Both the position numbers and the translations under genes were made by a program. A DNA stretch of 64,000 nt, from the NCBI GenBank assembly GCA_965205735.1, contig OZ242179.1, forward strand, positions 3,224,001 to 3,288,000, written 5' to 3'. Shown here one piece after another: positions 8,802-16,930 of the stretch. Origin of the DNA: VXNE01 sp965205735 (GTDB lineage: Bacteria; Pseudomonadota; Gammaproteobacteria; Pseudomonadales; Azotimanducaceae). The notes under the pieces are model-generated. The model made no database searches. It was not told the origin of the DNA and saw only the letters and a program-made list of their open reading frames with translations. The number at the start of each line of letters is the position of its first letter. Position 1 is the first letter of the stretch.

Positions 8802-10184
8802 ATGCGGGCTAGCCGACGATTGCGAAATCGAGCCCCGCGAGGAACGGGGTCGCTTCTCGCGCGAACCAACCTCGTGCTGGGCTGGAGCGCGGTTGCGATC
8901 GCGGTGACCGCGATCACCGCCATGGAAATCTTCGTCATTTCGCCCATAACGGAGCGTTCCGCGGACGACGAGGCCGGACTGCTCGTGCTGTCCGCGCAGA
9001 CCTGGGTGGAACTGCCCGACTACACGGACGCGCGACCCGCATTCGAACTCGAGATGATGCGGATGCATGACCTGATCATCAGTTCGGACATCCGTGACCT
9101 GCCCCTTGCCGAACCGGATAACGACTATTACGCGCTCTTGCGGACCAGGTTGATGCAGCGTTTGGGCGCCCCTGTGCGGCTGTTGGAAGGCGACGGTTTG
9201 CTGTGGGCGGAGATGCAGTTGCCCGCCGGCGAACTCCAGGTGGGCTTTTCGCCGCGGCAGCGCGACGTTCAACCGCTGTACGTGGCATTGATCATCGGTG
9301 TCATAGGCGCGGTGATCGTCATCGGCACGTCGTCCTTCATCGTTCGGCGCATTGCGCGCCCGCTTGAAGAGACGGCGAATGCGGTGGAAGCATTCCGCGG
9401 GGCAGAAGGGTTTTCGCCGTTGCCGGAGAAGGGGCCGCGCGAACTGGTGACGCTGGCGTTGAGTTTCAATCGCATGGCGCGGGAGATCAGCGAGTTGCTC
9501 TCCAACAGGACGACGCTGCTCGCAGGCATATCGCATGACCTTCGCACGCCTCTCGCGCGGATGCGGCTTGCGCTCGAACTGCTTCCGGACAGTGTCGACC
9601 CGAAGCTCGTTCAGCGCATGGAAAACAATTTGGAGCGAATGGATGAACTGATCGGCGACACGTTGCGGTTTGCGCGCGGCGCGGGAGAAGTTCCGCAGGA
9701 GATATTGCTCAAGCCCTTCGTCGAGTCGTTGTTCGATGACGACATACCCATCGAGTGGCGCGGCGACGAAACCTTGCGCGTATCGATCGCGACCGGCGCC
9801 TTCGAGCGCGTCGTGGCGAACCTTATTGCCAATGCCCAGCAGCACGCGAAGGGCGCTAGGGTGGTCGTCGTGGCGGAGTCCGGAGTGGCGATTCACGTGA
9901 TCGATCGCGGGCCTGGCATTCCGAGGGAAGACCGCGAGCGGGTGTTTCAACCCTTTTTCCGGCTCGACTCATCGCGCAGCCAGAAAACCGGCGGCAGTGG
10001 CCTGGGGCTGGCGATAACACAGCAACTCTGCCAGGCGCACGGTTGGCGCGTGTCCTTGATGGATGCGCCGGGCGGCGGCACCGACGCCTGCGTGTCGTTC
10101 CCGTCATCGATACAAACTGACACGAAAAAGTTCCCGGCGGAAACGCCTCTGAAACGGCATTCAAAGATAATCATCTCGTCCTGA
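8802..10184 (+). CDS. Sensor histidine kinase, EnvZ-like
   Basis: 460 aa. TM1 lies around residues 25-47 and TM2 around 165-185, with a periplasmic sensor of about 115 residues between. A HAMP linker (RRIARPLEETANAVEAF) leads to the dimerisation box ISHDLRTPLARMR with phospho-His near residue 244. The ATPase domain has the N box NLIANAQQHA, the G1 box DRGPGIP and the G2 box GGSGLGLAI. It should autophosphorylate and transfer phosphate to the upstream response regulator. The last 15 or so residues are poorly conserved in character. A clear terminator complex follows the gene at 10246-10310. Confidence 0.92.
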   Translation: MRASRRLRNRAPRGTGSLLARTNLVLGWSAVAIAVTAITAMEIFVISPITERSADDEAGLLVLSAQTWVELPDYTDARPAFELEMMRMHDLIISSDIRDLPLAEPDNDYYALLRTRLMQRLGAPVRLLEGDGLLWAEMQLPAGELQVGFSPRQRDVQPLYVALIIGVIGAVIVIGTSSFIVRRIARPLEETANAVEAFRGAEGFSPLPEKGPRELVTLALSFNRMAREISELLSNRTTLLAGISHDLRTPLARMRLALELLPDSVDPKLVQRMENNLERMDELIGDTLRFARGAGEVPQEILLKPFVESLFDDDIPIEWRGDETLRVSIATGAFERVVANLIANAQQHAKGARVVVVAESGVAIHVIDRGPGIPREDRERVFQPFFRLDSSRSQKTGGSGLGLAITQQLCQAHGWRVSLMDAPGGGTDACVSFPSSIQTDTKKFPAETPLKRHSKIIISS

Positions 10185-10245
10185 CGGGCGGAGTCGGCAA
10201 CGAAATCCCCCGTCGGGCAAGTGAGGCAATCTCCATTCCCTCTAT

Positions 10246-10267
10246 AGACCTTGTCACATCAAGGTCT
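10246..10267 (+). other. Perfect 8-bp hairpin preceding the terminator
   Basis: AGACCTTG (10246-10253) and CAAGGTCT (10260-10267) form a perfect stem around a 6-nt loop, 3 nt before the intrinsic terminator. It may be part of a double-hairpin transcription stop, or protect the 3' end of the kinase mRNA. Confidence 0.5.
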
Positions 10268-10270
10268 CTA

Positions 10271-10310
10271 GACCCGCCGGTTCCCTCTCCAGGCCGGCGG
10301 GTCTTTTTTT
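10271..10310 (+). terminator. Strong Rho-independent terminator after the two-component operon
   Basis: GACCCGCCGG (10271-10280) pairs perfectly with CCGGCGGGTC (10294-10303) around a 13-nt loop and runs directly into seven T residues (10304-10310). It lies 87 nt after the kinase stop and before the enoyl-CoA hydratase gene, so it ends the operon and insulates its neighbour. Confidence 0.9.
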
Positions 10311-10395
10311 GTGCGCGATTCGGGCTGACGGAAGCACCAGCGCGCCCCTCCGGTTAACATCGCATCAAGCGTCAAGGACATGGAGAGGTCGCCGC

Positions 10396-11172
10396 ATGGA
10401 CTTCAAGGAAATCTCTTACGCGGTGGAAGGGCCGATGGCGCTCATTACCATCGACCGTCCGGGAAAGCACAACGCAATCTCCCTCGACACGCTTGAAGAG
10501 TTGCATCGTGCGGTGCGACGGGCTGCCGACGACTCCGATGCATGCGTGATCACCATCACCGGCGCGGGCGGTCGGGCGTTCGCTTCGGGTTCGGACCTTT
10601 CGGAAGTCCTCCGCCGAGACTTCAAGAAGGCACTGGAACCCATCGTGCAGGGGCTCGCTGATCAACTTGAGCGCACACCAAAACCCACCATTGCGGCTAT
10701 CGACGGTATCTGCATGGGCGGAGGACTTGAAGTGGCGCTGGGCTGTGATCTGCGCATCGCGACGCCGCGTTCGCGGTTCGCGACTCCAGAGGGAAAGCTC
10801 GGCATCATCCCGGGCGGTGGTGCGACGGCGCGCCTGCCAAGGCTGGTCGGCCCCGGCTGGGCCATGGAGATGATGCTCATGGGCGAGCCGATCGACGCTG
10901 AACGCGCGCTCTCCATCGGCCTCGTCACCCGTCTCGTCGAGCCGGAGGATCTGCTCGCGGAAGCCCGCCGCATGGCCGATCACCTGGCGGGATTCGCGCC
11001 GTTCGTACCGCGAACGATGAAAGCCATGGTGCGCTTCGGAATGGATGCGAGTCTGGCCAGCGCCCAGATGCTCGAGAAGTACGCGCAGGGAGCGCTGGTG
11101 CAAACCGAGGACAAGAAAGAAGGCATTTCGGCGTTTCTCGAAAAGCGCAAGCCGAAATTCAAGGGTCGGTAG
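10396..11172 (+). CDS. Enoyl-CoA hydratase/isomerase (crotonase) family protein
   Basis: 258 aa from ATG 10396, preceded by GAGAGG; the frame is open further upstream but those starts lack a site. Crotonase features are GRAFASGSDL (oxyanion loop), GICMGGGLEVALGCDLRIA with the first catalytic-type Glu, and FATPEGKLGIIPGGG with the second. Both Glu positions of true hydratases are kept, so hydration of 2-enoyl-CoA is likely. It heads a rightward run with the two MaoC/FAS1-type dehydratase genes, which suggests a dedicated acyl-CoA catabolic branch rather than housekeeping beta-oxidation. Confidence 0.88.
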   Translation: MDFKEISYAVEGPMALITIDRPGKHNAISLDTLEELHRAVRRAADDSDACVITITGAGGRAFASGSDLSEVLRRDFKKALEPIVQGLADQLERTPKPTIAAIDGICMGGGLEVALGCDLRIATPRSRFATPEGKLGIIPGGGATARLPRLVGPGWAMEMMLMGEPIDAERALSIGLVTRLVEPEDLLAEARRMADHLAGFAPFVPRTMKAMVRFGMDASLASAQMLEKYAQGALVQTEDKKEGISAFLEKRKPKFKGR

Positions 11173-11231
11173 TCGTTCATTTACCCGGCGCGTCGGCATT
11201 TTGCGGACGCGCAACGTACTGGGAGGAAGAC

Positions 11232-11729
11232 ATGGCCGTAGACAAGTTTCCGATCGAGGCGGGACACGTCATGATGTTCGCGCGCGCCGTCGGCGACGAC
11301 AATCCGATCTACTTTGATGACGACTACGCGGCGTCCACAGAATGCGAAGGCATGGTGGCCCCGCCGACGTTCGTCCAGTCGAGTGCCCAGTTCGATCCCG
11401 ATTACTCCATGCGACCCAGGACCGGTCAGGCGTGGTTCGGCTCCGGACGTTCCCCTACGGGAGCGGGGAGAGATCCCAGGGGGGGCGGTCGGCGACTGGG
11501 TGGCGGGCTCCACGCGGAGCAGCGTTTTGAATACCACCGCCATCCGCGCGTCGGTGATGTGCTGACGACGACCAGGAGGCCCGGAAAAACCTGGGAGAGG
11601 CAGGGTCGACGATCGGGAAAGCTGATCTTCAGGGAAACCATCACCGAGTACCGGGACCAGAATGGGGAACTTGTGGTGACCGCCACCGGCGTTGGTGTAA
11701 GCACGGAGCGGCCGGTCGATCGGGGCTGA
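11232..11729 (+). CDS. FAS1-like dehydratase (MaoC N-terminal-type hot-dog) domain protein
   Basis: 165 aa. The N-terminal hot-dog segment with DDNPIYFDDDYA and MVAPPTFVQSS, and the later FEYHRHPRVGDVLTTT, match the N-terminal subunit of split MaoC/FAS1-like dehydratases. The partner MaoC protein follows 14 nt downstream, as in other two-gene 3-hydroxyacyl-CoA or mesaconyl-CoA-type hydratases. A Gly/Arg-rich stretch in the middle (about residues 72-93) looks like a low-complexity expansion in the central loop. GGGAGGAAGAC before the ATG is a strong ribosome site. Confidence 0.75.
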   Translation: MAVDKFPIEAGHVMMFARAVGDDNPIYFDDDYAASTECEGMVAPPTFVQSSAQFDPDYSMRPRTGQAWFGSGRSPTGAGRDPRGGGRRLGGGLHAEQRFEYHRHPRVGDVLTTTRRPGKTWERQGRRSGKLIFRETITEYRDQNGELVVTATGVGVSTERPVDRG

Positions 11730-11743
11730 GGAGGATTAGGTAG

Positions 11744-12151
11744 ATGGCTTTGAAGGCAGCCGACCTGCGTGTCGGCGATACGCATACCGAACGCCTGGTC
11801 GAAGATCTGACACGCACGCAGATCGTGCAGTACGCGGGTGCTTCGGGGGACTACAACCCGGTGCATACGGACGAGCTGTTTGCGCGGGAAGTGGCTGGCT
11901 ACCCGACGGTCTTCGCGCACGGCATGCTGACCATGGGCATAACCGGGCGCATGTTGACCAACTACGTGGGTGACGGGCGTCTAACGAAGTTCGGAGCGCG
12001 CTTCACCAGCCAAGTGTGGCCCGGGGACACCCTCGACGCTACTGCGACCGTGACCGCCGTCGGCGACAATCTTGTGGAATTGGTCGTGTCCATGGTCAAC
12101 CAGGACGGCGTTGAGGTGCTGAACGGGACGGCCCAGGCGCGCCTCGACTGA
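11744..12151 (+). CDS. MaoC-like (R)-hydratase domain protein
   Basis: 135 aa, a single hot-dog domain. The hydratase-2 motif is YAGASGDYNPVHTDELFA, carrying the Asp and His dyad, followed by FAHGMLTMGITGRML. It starts after GAGGAGG and follows the FAS1-like gene with a 14-nt gap, so the two probably make a heteromeric 3-hydroxyacyl-CoA dehydratase. It ends 1 nt from the convergent SDR stop. Confidence 0.85.
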   Translation: MALKAADLRVGDTHTERLVEDLTRTQIVQYAGASGDYNPVHTDELFAREVAGYPTVFAHGMLTMGITGRMLTNYVGDGRLTKFGARFTSQVWPGDTLDATATVTAVGDNLVELVVSMVNQDGVEVLNGTAQARLD

Positions 12152-12152
12152 C

Positions 12153-12881
12153 TCACCACTTCTCAAGCGACGTTCTGATATCCAGTTCGAACGTCCAAGC
12201 ATTCGGCGGTTGATCGTAGAGGAATTCGTAGGCGTCGACGATGCCTTGAATGCTGATCATGCCGGCCTCTCCAAGGCGTTCGGCGTACTCCGGCAGCCCC
12301 CGCTTGATCTTCTCGCCGCCGATGGGTCCGTCGATGACGACATGGCCCACGTGGACGCCTTCCTCGGCGTATTCCTTGGCCATGGCCTGCGCAAGCGACC
12401 GTTGCGCTCCTTTGGAGGCATTGAACGCGCCGTAGTTGGCGCGGCCGCGCAGGGACGCGCTCGCCCCTGTGAAGATCAGCGTCCCGCCGCCGCGCCGCAA
12501 GCGCCGCACCGCTTCGCGCGCGAACAGGAAGCCGCCGTAGGCGCCGACGCGCCAGGATCGCTCGAAATATCGCGATTCCATGTCGACAATGGGTCCGGGC
12601 CTGTTGTTGCCGACGTTGTAGATCGCAAGTTTCAACGTGCCGTCGGCTGCGTCGACGGTGTCGAACAGCGTTACGACCTGGCGCTCGTCGGTGGCATCCG
12701 CGACGACGGTGGTGGCGTTGCCGCCGAACGTGCGCGCCAGCGCTTCGAGGGCTTGCCGCGTGCGTCCCGCCATGAATACGTGGTGGCCGCGCCGGAGAAA
12801 CCGCGCGCAAAGCTGGGCGCCGAGGCCATCCTCGGGTCCGACGCCGATGACGACGGTCTTGATGCTGGATTCGTTCGACAC
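12153..12881 (-). CDS. SDR family oxidoreductase
   Basis: 242 aa from GTG 12881, 8 nt after the upstream esterase stop. The N-terminus IKTVVIGVGPEDGLGAQLC is a variant Rossmann turn (GxGPxxGLG), AIYNVGNNRPG replaces the usual NNAG, and GAFNASKGAQRSLAQ has Phe-Asn in place of the usual Tyr but keeps the Lys; GASAS supplies Ser. Proteins of this kind are often annotated as glucose 1-dehydrogenase-like or SDR of unknown substrate. It is coupled to the HSL-type esterase and converges on the dehydratase operon. Confidence 0.8.
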   Translation of the reverse strand: MSNESSIKTVVIGVGPEDGLGAQLCARFLRRGHHVFMAGRTRQALEALARTFGGNATTVVADATDERQVVTLFDTVDAADGTLKLAIYNVGNNRPGPIVDMESRYFERSWRVGAYGGFLFAREAVRRLRRGGGTLIFTGASASLRGRANYGAFNASKGAQRSLAQAMAKEYAEEGVHVGHVVIDGPIGGEKIKRGLPEYAERLGEAGMISIQGIVDAYEFLYDQPPNAWTFELDIRTSLEKW

Positions 12882-12889
12882 TGTGTGCG

Positions 12890-13819
12890 CTATTTCCCGA
12901 GAGATCTGATCATCGCGCAGGCCTTCCGCATGGCGGGCCTGGTCACCGGAATGGTGGGACCGTGCGCGAAGAAGCCGTGCAGGAAACCGTCGAAACGGAT
13001 GCACTCGACGGCGTTGCCGGCGGCTTCGAGCGCCTGGGCGTAGGCCTCGCCTTCGTCCCGAAGCGGATCGTATTCGGCGGTCATGATGAGCGCTGGCGGT
13101 AGTCCGGAAAGGTCGTCGGCAAGAAGCGGTGATGCGCGTGGATCCGAACGCTCCCCGGGGTCGGCATATTGATCCCAGAACCAGTGCATCGCCTCGGCGG
13201 TGAGCATGTAGCCTTCTGCGCAGTCGCGATAGGAGGCGGTATCGAAACGCACACCATCCGTCACCGGGTACACGAGCACCTGCGCTGCGATGGCAGGACC
13301 TCCCGCGTCCCGCGCCATCAACGTGACCACCGCCGCGAGATTGCCGCCGGCGCTGTCCCCGACCACGGCGACGCGCTTGGGATCGCCACCGAGGGCGGCG
13401 CCGTTCTCGCTTGCCCACCGGGTCGCGGCAAAACAATCCAGGGCTGCCGCAGGAAACCGGTGCTCGGGCGCCAGGCGGTAGTCGACCGATACGACGATGC
13501 AGCCCGCGCCGGCGCAGAGCTCCCGGCTTTGACTGTCCGCCGTGTCCAGGTCGCCGATCACCCAACCGCCGCCGTGGAACATCATGGCGATCGGTGGCGG
13601 CGTATCGCCTTCTGCCGAGGACGTATAGATCCGCAGCGGAATCTGGCCGCCGGGACCGTCGATGACCGTGTTCTCCACGTTGCCCACCGGAATGTCGGCT
13701 GCGGGCTGCATCATCCGAAACATCTCTCGGGCATCGGCCACGGGCATCTCGATTATCTTGGGACCCCCCATGTCTTCCATGGCTGCGAGCATGGCTTCGT
13801 AGTCCGGGTGCAACGGCAA
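12890..13819 (-). CDS. Alpha/beta hydrolase, hormone-sensitive-lipase (HSL) family esterase
   Basis: 309 aa from a TTG start at 13819, chosen because TTGGAGAA lies about 9 nt upstream. The oxyanion motif is HGGGWVIGD (about residue 81), the nucleophile elbow GDSAGGN (Ser about 155), the acid EYDPLRDEGEAYA and the His FDGFLHGFF. This is the bacterial HSL (family IV) layout, so it should hydrolyse short acyl esters or lactones. It is translated together with the downstream SDR, suggesting a two-step conversion of an ester-bearing substrate. Confidence 0.9.
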   Translation of the reverse strand: MPLHPDYEAMLAAMEDMGGPKIIEMPVADAREMFRMMQPAADIPVGNVENTVIDGPGGQIPLRIYTSSAEGDTPPPIAMMFHGGGWVIGDLDTADSQSRELCAGAGCIVVSVDYRLAPEHRFPAAALDCFAATRWASENGAALGGDPKRVAVVGDSAGGNLAAVVTLMARDAGGPAIAAQVLVYPVTDGVRFDTASYRDCAEGYMLTAEAMHWFWDQYADPGERSDPRASPLLADDLSGLPPALIMTAEYDPLRDEGEAYAQALEAAGNAVECIRFDGFLHGFFAHGPTIPVTRPAMRKACAMIRSLGK

Positions 13820-13918
13820 GCTGAGTTCTCCAAGCGCGGCAATAACGGTCGCAAATATGCAATAAACGCATCCGAATTGCGCGGAAAAGTGCCCTGCGCG
13901 GCCGGCGGTCTTGCGCGC

Positions 13919-13956
13919 CTCAGGTGAATGTAGTTACATAACTAGATTCACCTGAG
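13919..13956. promoter_or_regulatory. 38-bp near-perfect palindromic operator of the Phd/VapC-type TA operon
   Basis: CTCAGGTGAAT (13919-13929) is the exact inverse of ATTCACCTGAG (13946-13956). Inside it TAGTTA (13931-13936) is the inverse of TAACTA (13939-13944). Only one base pair and the central dinucleotide break the symmetry. It ends 9 nt before the antitoxin ATG and includes part of the ribosome site (GAGGGGA), as expected for autorepression by a Phd/YefM antitoxin or the TA complex. Confidence 0.85.
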
Positions 13957-13965
13957 GGGACTGCC

Positions 13966-14220
13966 ATGACCATTACGACCTTGACGAGCCGCGAACTCAA
14001 TCAAGACATCGGCCGCGCAAAGAAGGCCGCGAAGTCGGGACCCGTGTTCATTACAGACCGGGGTAAACACGCGCATGTGCTGCTCAGCATCGAGGACTAT
14101 CGGCAGCTGGCGGGACAGCACCGCAGTCTGGCGGAGGCGTTGTCCATGCCGGGTCTCGCCGATATCGACTTCGAGCCGCCGCGCGCCCGCATCGAAGCCC
14201 CTTCGCCCGATTTCTCCTGA
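13966..14220 (+). CDS. Type II antitoxin, Phd/YefM family
   Basis: 84 aa. The N-terminal half (MTITTLTSRELNQDIGRAKKAAKSGPVFIT) is the Phd/YefM DNA-binding fold, followed by HAHVLLSIEDYRQL. The C-terminal tail is Pro/Ala/Glu-rich and would be the disordered toxin-binding part. It is followed by a PIN toxin in a TGATG overlap and preceded by a 38-bp palindrome, so autoregulation is likely. Confidence 0.9.
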   Translation: MTITTLTSRELNQDIGRAKKAAKSGPVFITDRGKHAHVLLSIEDYRQLAGQHRSLAEALSMPGLADIDFEPPRARIEAPSPDFS

Positions 14221-14642
14221 TGTTCCTGCTTGATACGAACGTGATCTCCGAGTTGCGCAAGCTCGGCGACGGTAGGGCCGACGCACGAGTCGCTGCTTGG
14301 GTCTCCGTCAGAGATGCGGGCAGCTTCTACATATCCGCGCTGACTCTCATGGAGCTTGAAATCGGTATCCTGCGCATCGAACGGCGCGACGCTGTGCAGG
14401 GGGAGCGGCTGCGGACCTGGATGGACCGCTACGTGCTGCCCGAATTCCTCGAGCGCACGCTGCCGGTCGATGCCGCCGTCGCCCTGAAATGCGCGCGGCT
14501 GCATGTACCCAATCCCCGGGCCGAACGGGACGCGCTGATCGCAGCAACGGCCATCGCGTACGGGATGACTGTCGTCACGGGAAACGTGGTTGATTTCGAG
14601 ACAACGGGTGCGGAGGTCATCGATCCATGGGCGGGCGAATGA
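14220..14642 (+). CDS. PIN-domain toxin, VapC/FitB-like
   Basis: 140 aa. It opens MFLLDTNVISELRK, with the first PIN Asp in DTNV. A conserved Glu lies in LMELEIGI, and further acidic residues in RERDALIAATA and GNVVDFE complete the metal site. The length and the FitB-like sequence suggest an RNase that cuts tRNA or mRNA when freed from its antitoxin. Its ATG overlaps the antitoxin stop (TGATG). Confidence 0.9.
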   Translation: MFLLDTNVISELRKLGDGRADARVAAWVSVRDAGSFYISALTLMELEIGILRIERRDAVQGERLRTWMDRYVLPEFLERTLPVDAAVALKCARLHVPNPRAERDALIAATAIAYGMTVVTGNVVDFETTGAEVIDPWAGE

Positions 14643-14725
14643 GCCGCCGCTATGGTTCCGTGTTGTCACTCGCCCGCAACAGGCGCGGTGGTAACATTGC
14701 CGCCTTTCGCGATTGAGGCAGGATC

Positions 14726-15322
14726 ATGTCCCGACTGGACGGCGTGGAGGAAGCCGCCGAGGCGGCGAAGCGGTTCGCACTCCTTGAGAACACGCTGCTT
14801 GAGCATCGCACCCTGACGATATTTGGCGAGATCGACAAGAGCTGCGCCGAACGTTGTACGCAACGGCTTCTCGCCATGTCGTTCAAGAGCGATGATCCGA
14901 TCACCCTGTTCATCGGTTCCCCGGGCGGCCACGTCGAGTCCGGCGACACCATCTTCGACATGATCCGCTACATCAAACCCGTGGTGCGGACGGTGGGCAC
15001 CGGCTGGGTCGGCAGCATCGCCACCCACATTTACTTGGCGGCGGAAAAGAAGCACAGATACGCGCTGCCCAACACCAGGTTTCTCATCCATCAGCCGGCC
15101 GGGGGTTTCGGGGGCGACGCTTCGGACATCGAGATCCACGCGCGCGAACTGGTGAAGACCCGTGAACGCATCAATGGGATCATTGCGCAACAAACGGGAC
15201 AGCCGCTTGATCGCGTGGAAAAAGACACCGACCGTGATTACTGGATGAGCGCGCAGGAATCCATGGAATACGGCCTCGTCGGGCGCATCATCGAGTCTGC
15301 GGACGAACTGTCGACAGCCTGA
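14726..15322 (+). CDS. clpP: ClpP-family serine protease (orphan paralogue)
   Basis: 198 aa. The catalytic triad is intact: Ser97 in GWVGSIATH (usual GQAASMGA), His122 in LIHQPAGG and Asp171 in DTDRDYWMS. The IEIHARE handle helix is conserved. There is no clpX, lon or tig next to it and the nucleophile elbow is unusual, so this is probably a second ClpP rather than the housekeeping copy. It should form the tetradecameric chamber, alone or mixed with the main ClpP, and need a Clp ATPase from elsewhere. The next gene starts 2 nt after its stop. Confidence 0.85.
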   Translation: MSRLDGVEEAAEAAKRFALLENTLLEHRTLTIFGEIDKSCAERCTQRLLAMSFKSDDPITLFIGSPGGHVESGDTIFDMIRYIKPVVRTVGTGWVGSIATHIYLAAEKKHRYALPNTRFLIHQPAGGFGGDASDIEIHARELVKTRERINGIIAQQTGQPLDRVEKDTDRDYWMSAQESMEYGLVGRIIESADELSTA

Positions 15323-15324
15323 AC

Positions 15325-15984
15325 GTGGCCTCGGAATGCCGCGTAGCCGGTCCGATGGGGGAGGTGGGCGGACTTTTCACCGCCGCCGCGGACCCTGTCG
15401 CCACCCTCGTCTTCGGTCACGGCGCTGGCGCCGACATGCGGCATCCGACGATGCGGTCGATCGCGGAAGCTTTTGCCAGCGCGGGAATCTCCTCGCTGCG
15501 GTTCAATTTCCCCTTCAAGGAAGCAGGAAAGTCCCGAGTGGATTCGAAGGACGTGTCCACCAGGACGATCAAGGCGGCGTTTCAGTTCGCGAGAGCACGC
15601 TTCGAGGGACCGTACTGCCTCGGCGGCCACAGTTTCGGCGGGCGCATGGCAAGCCACGCCGTGCTGGAACATCGGCTCGATGCTGCGGCGCTCATATTCT
15701 GTGCATTCCCGCTGCATCCGGCGGGAAAGCCGTCCGTTGAACGTGCGCGTCACATGGACGCGATCGAATCGCCCATGCTGTTCCTGTCGGGCAGCCGCGA
15801 CAAACTCGCCGAGCACGGACTCATGACGCAGGTCGCGAACCGTCTCGGCGCGTCTCTGCACTGGCTGGACACCGGCGACCACGGCTACAGGATTCTGAAA
15901 CGCTCCCGGGTGCGGGAGGACGACATCTTCGATGAAATGGCGGGCCATGCGCGGCAATTCGTGCTGGCGAAAGTGTGTTCGTAA
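15325..15984 (+). CDS. Alpha/beta hydrolase (KANL3/TEX30-like family)
   Basis: 219 aa from GTG 15325; an in-frame ATG at 15355 is a possible later start. The early motif GHGAGADMRHP, the nucleophile elbow GGHSFGGRM, an Asp in SGSRDKLAE and a His in TGDHGY give a full catalytic triad. These features fit the small alpha/beta hydrolases related to TEX30/KANL3, whose substrates are unknown. It is tightly linked to the ClpP gene, which hints at co-expression. Confidence 0.8.
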   Translation: MASECRVAGPMGEVGGLFTAAADPVATLVFGHGAGADMRHPTMRSIAEAFASAGISSLRFNFPFKEAGKSRVDSKDVSTRTIKAAFQFARARFEGPYCLGGHSFGGRMASHAVLEHRLDAAALIFCAFPLHPAGKPSVERARHMDAIESPMLFLSGSRDKLAEHGLMTQVANRLGASLHWLDTGDHGYRILKRSRVREDDIFDEMAGHARQFVLAKVCS

Positions 15985-16027
15985 TGGGTGATCGCGTGGT
16001 TGCGCGGGGCCTTGGCAAGGAGGAAAG

Positions 16028-16903
16028 ATGAAACTGGCAACATTCACGGACGGCAATGGTGCGCGTATCGGCATCGTGGTCGGCGAACTCGTTATCGATC
16101 TCAGCGCCGCGGCGCCCGAATTGCCGACCGAGATGACCGCGTTTCTTGCTGCGGGCGATACGGCGATGGCGCGTGCGCGGGAAGTGCAGGACGCCGCCGA
16201 TCATGCCTTGCCTGTCGATGGCGTCGAGTTTCTTGCCCCGGTGCCCAGACCAGGCAAGATTCTGGCTATCGGACTGAACTACGCCGACCACATAGCGGAG
16301 ACGGGCGCGGCAACGCCCACGACGCAGATCTGGTTCAACAAGCAGACCACGGCGACGAACGCTCCCTACGCGGGCATCGCGAAGCCTTCCGTGTCCGATG
16401 ACGTCGACTATGAAGGTGAACTCGTCTACGTGATAGGCAAGCGAGCGAAGCATGTGCCGGCCGAACGCGCGAGCGAGGTGATTGCGGGATATTGCTGCGG
16501 GAACGATGTCAGCGTGCGTGACTGGCAATCGGCTTCTCGAACCATGCAGATGGGCAAGTCGTTCGACACGCACGCGCCCTTTGGTCCATGGATCGTAACG
16601 CCCGACGAGGTGGGCGACCCGCACACCCTCGGCTTGCGCACTTTCGTCAACGGCGAGAAGCGCCAGGATTCCAACACGCGGTTCCTCGTCTTCAACTGCT
16701 TCGAACAGATCGCGCACTTGAGCCAGGCGTTCACGCTGGAGCCGGGCGACGTCATCTTCACCGGCACGTCTGCCGGGGTCGCCGCCGCCAAGCAGCCTCC
16801 GCCATGGCTCAAGGTGGGCGACGTGGTGCGGATCGAAATCGACCGCATCGGCTACATCGAGAACACCGTGGTCGAAGAGGATGCGAACACGGTTGTCGGC
16901 TAG
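16028..16903 (+). CDS. Fumarylacetoacetate hydrolase (FAH) family protein
   Basis: 291 aa. The N-terminal cap is followed by the FAH fold, with RPGKILAIGLNYADHIAE, the metal-binding acidic cluster SDDVDYEGELVYVIG, CCGNDVSVRDWQ and PGDVIFTGTSAGV. Members hydrolyse or decarboxylate 2,4-dioxo acids or 2-oxo-enoates (ureidoglycolate lyase-like, acylpyruvase). It starts after AGGAGGAAAG. The convergent SDR suggests a sugar-acid or aromatic catabolic setting, but this is only context. Confidence 0.88.
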   Translation: MKLATFTDGNGARIGIVVGELVIDLSAAAPELPTEMTAFLAAGDTAMARAREVQDAADHALPVDGVEFLAPVPRPGKILAIGLNYADHIAETGAATPTTQIWFNKQTTATNAPYAGIAKPSVSDDVDYEGELVYVIGKRAKHVPAERASEVIAGYCCGNDVSVRDWQSASRTMQMGKSFDTHAPFGPWIVTPDEVGDPHTLGLRTFVNGEKRQDSNTRFLVFNCFEQIAHLSQAFTLEPGDVIFTGTSAGVAAAKQPPPWLKVGDVVRIEIDRIGYIENTVVEEDANTVVG

Positions 16904-16930
16904 CAGCCTGGGTTAATCTCAACCAAACCT

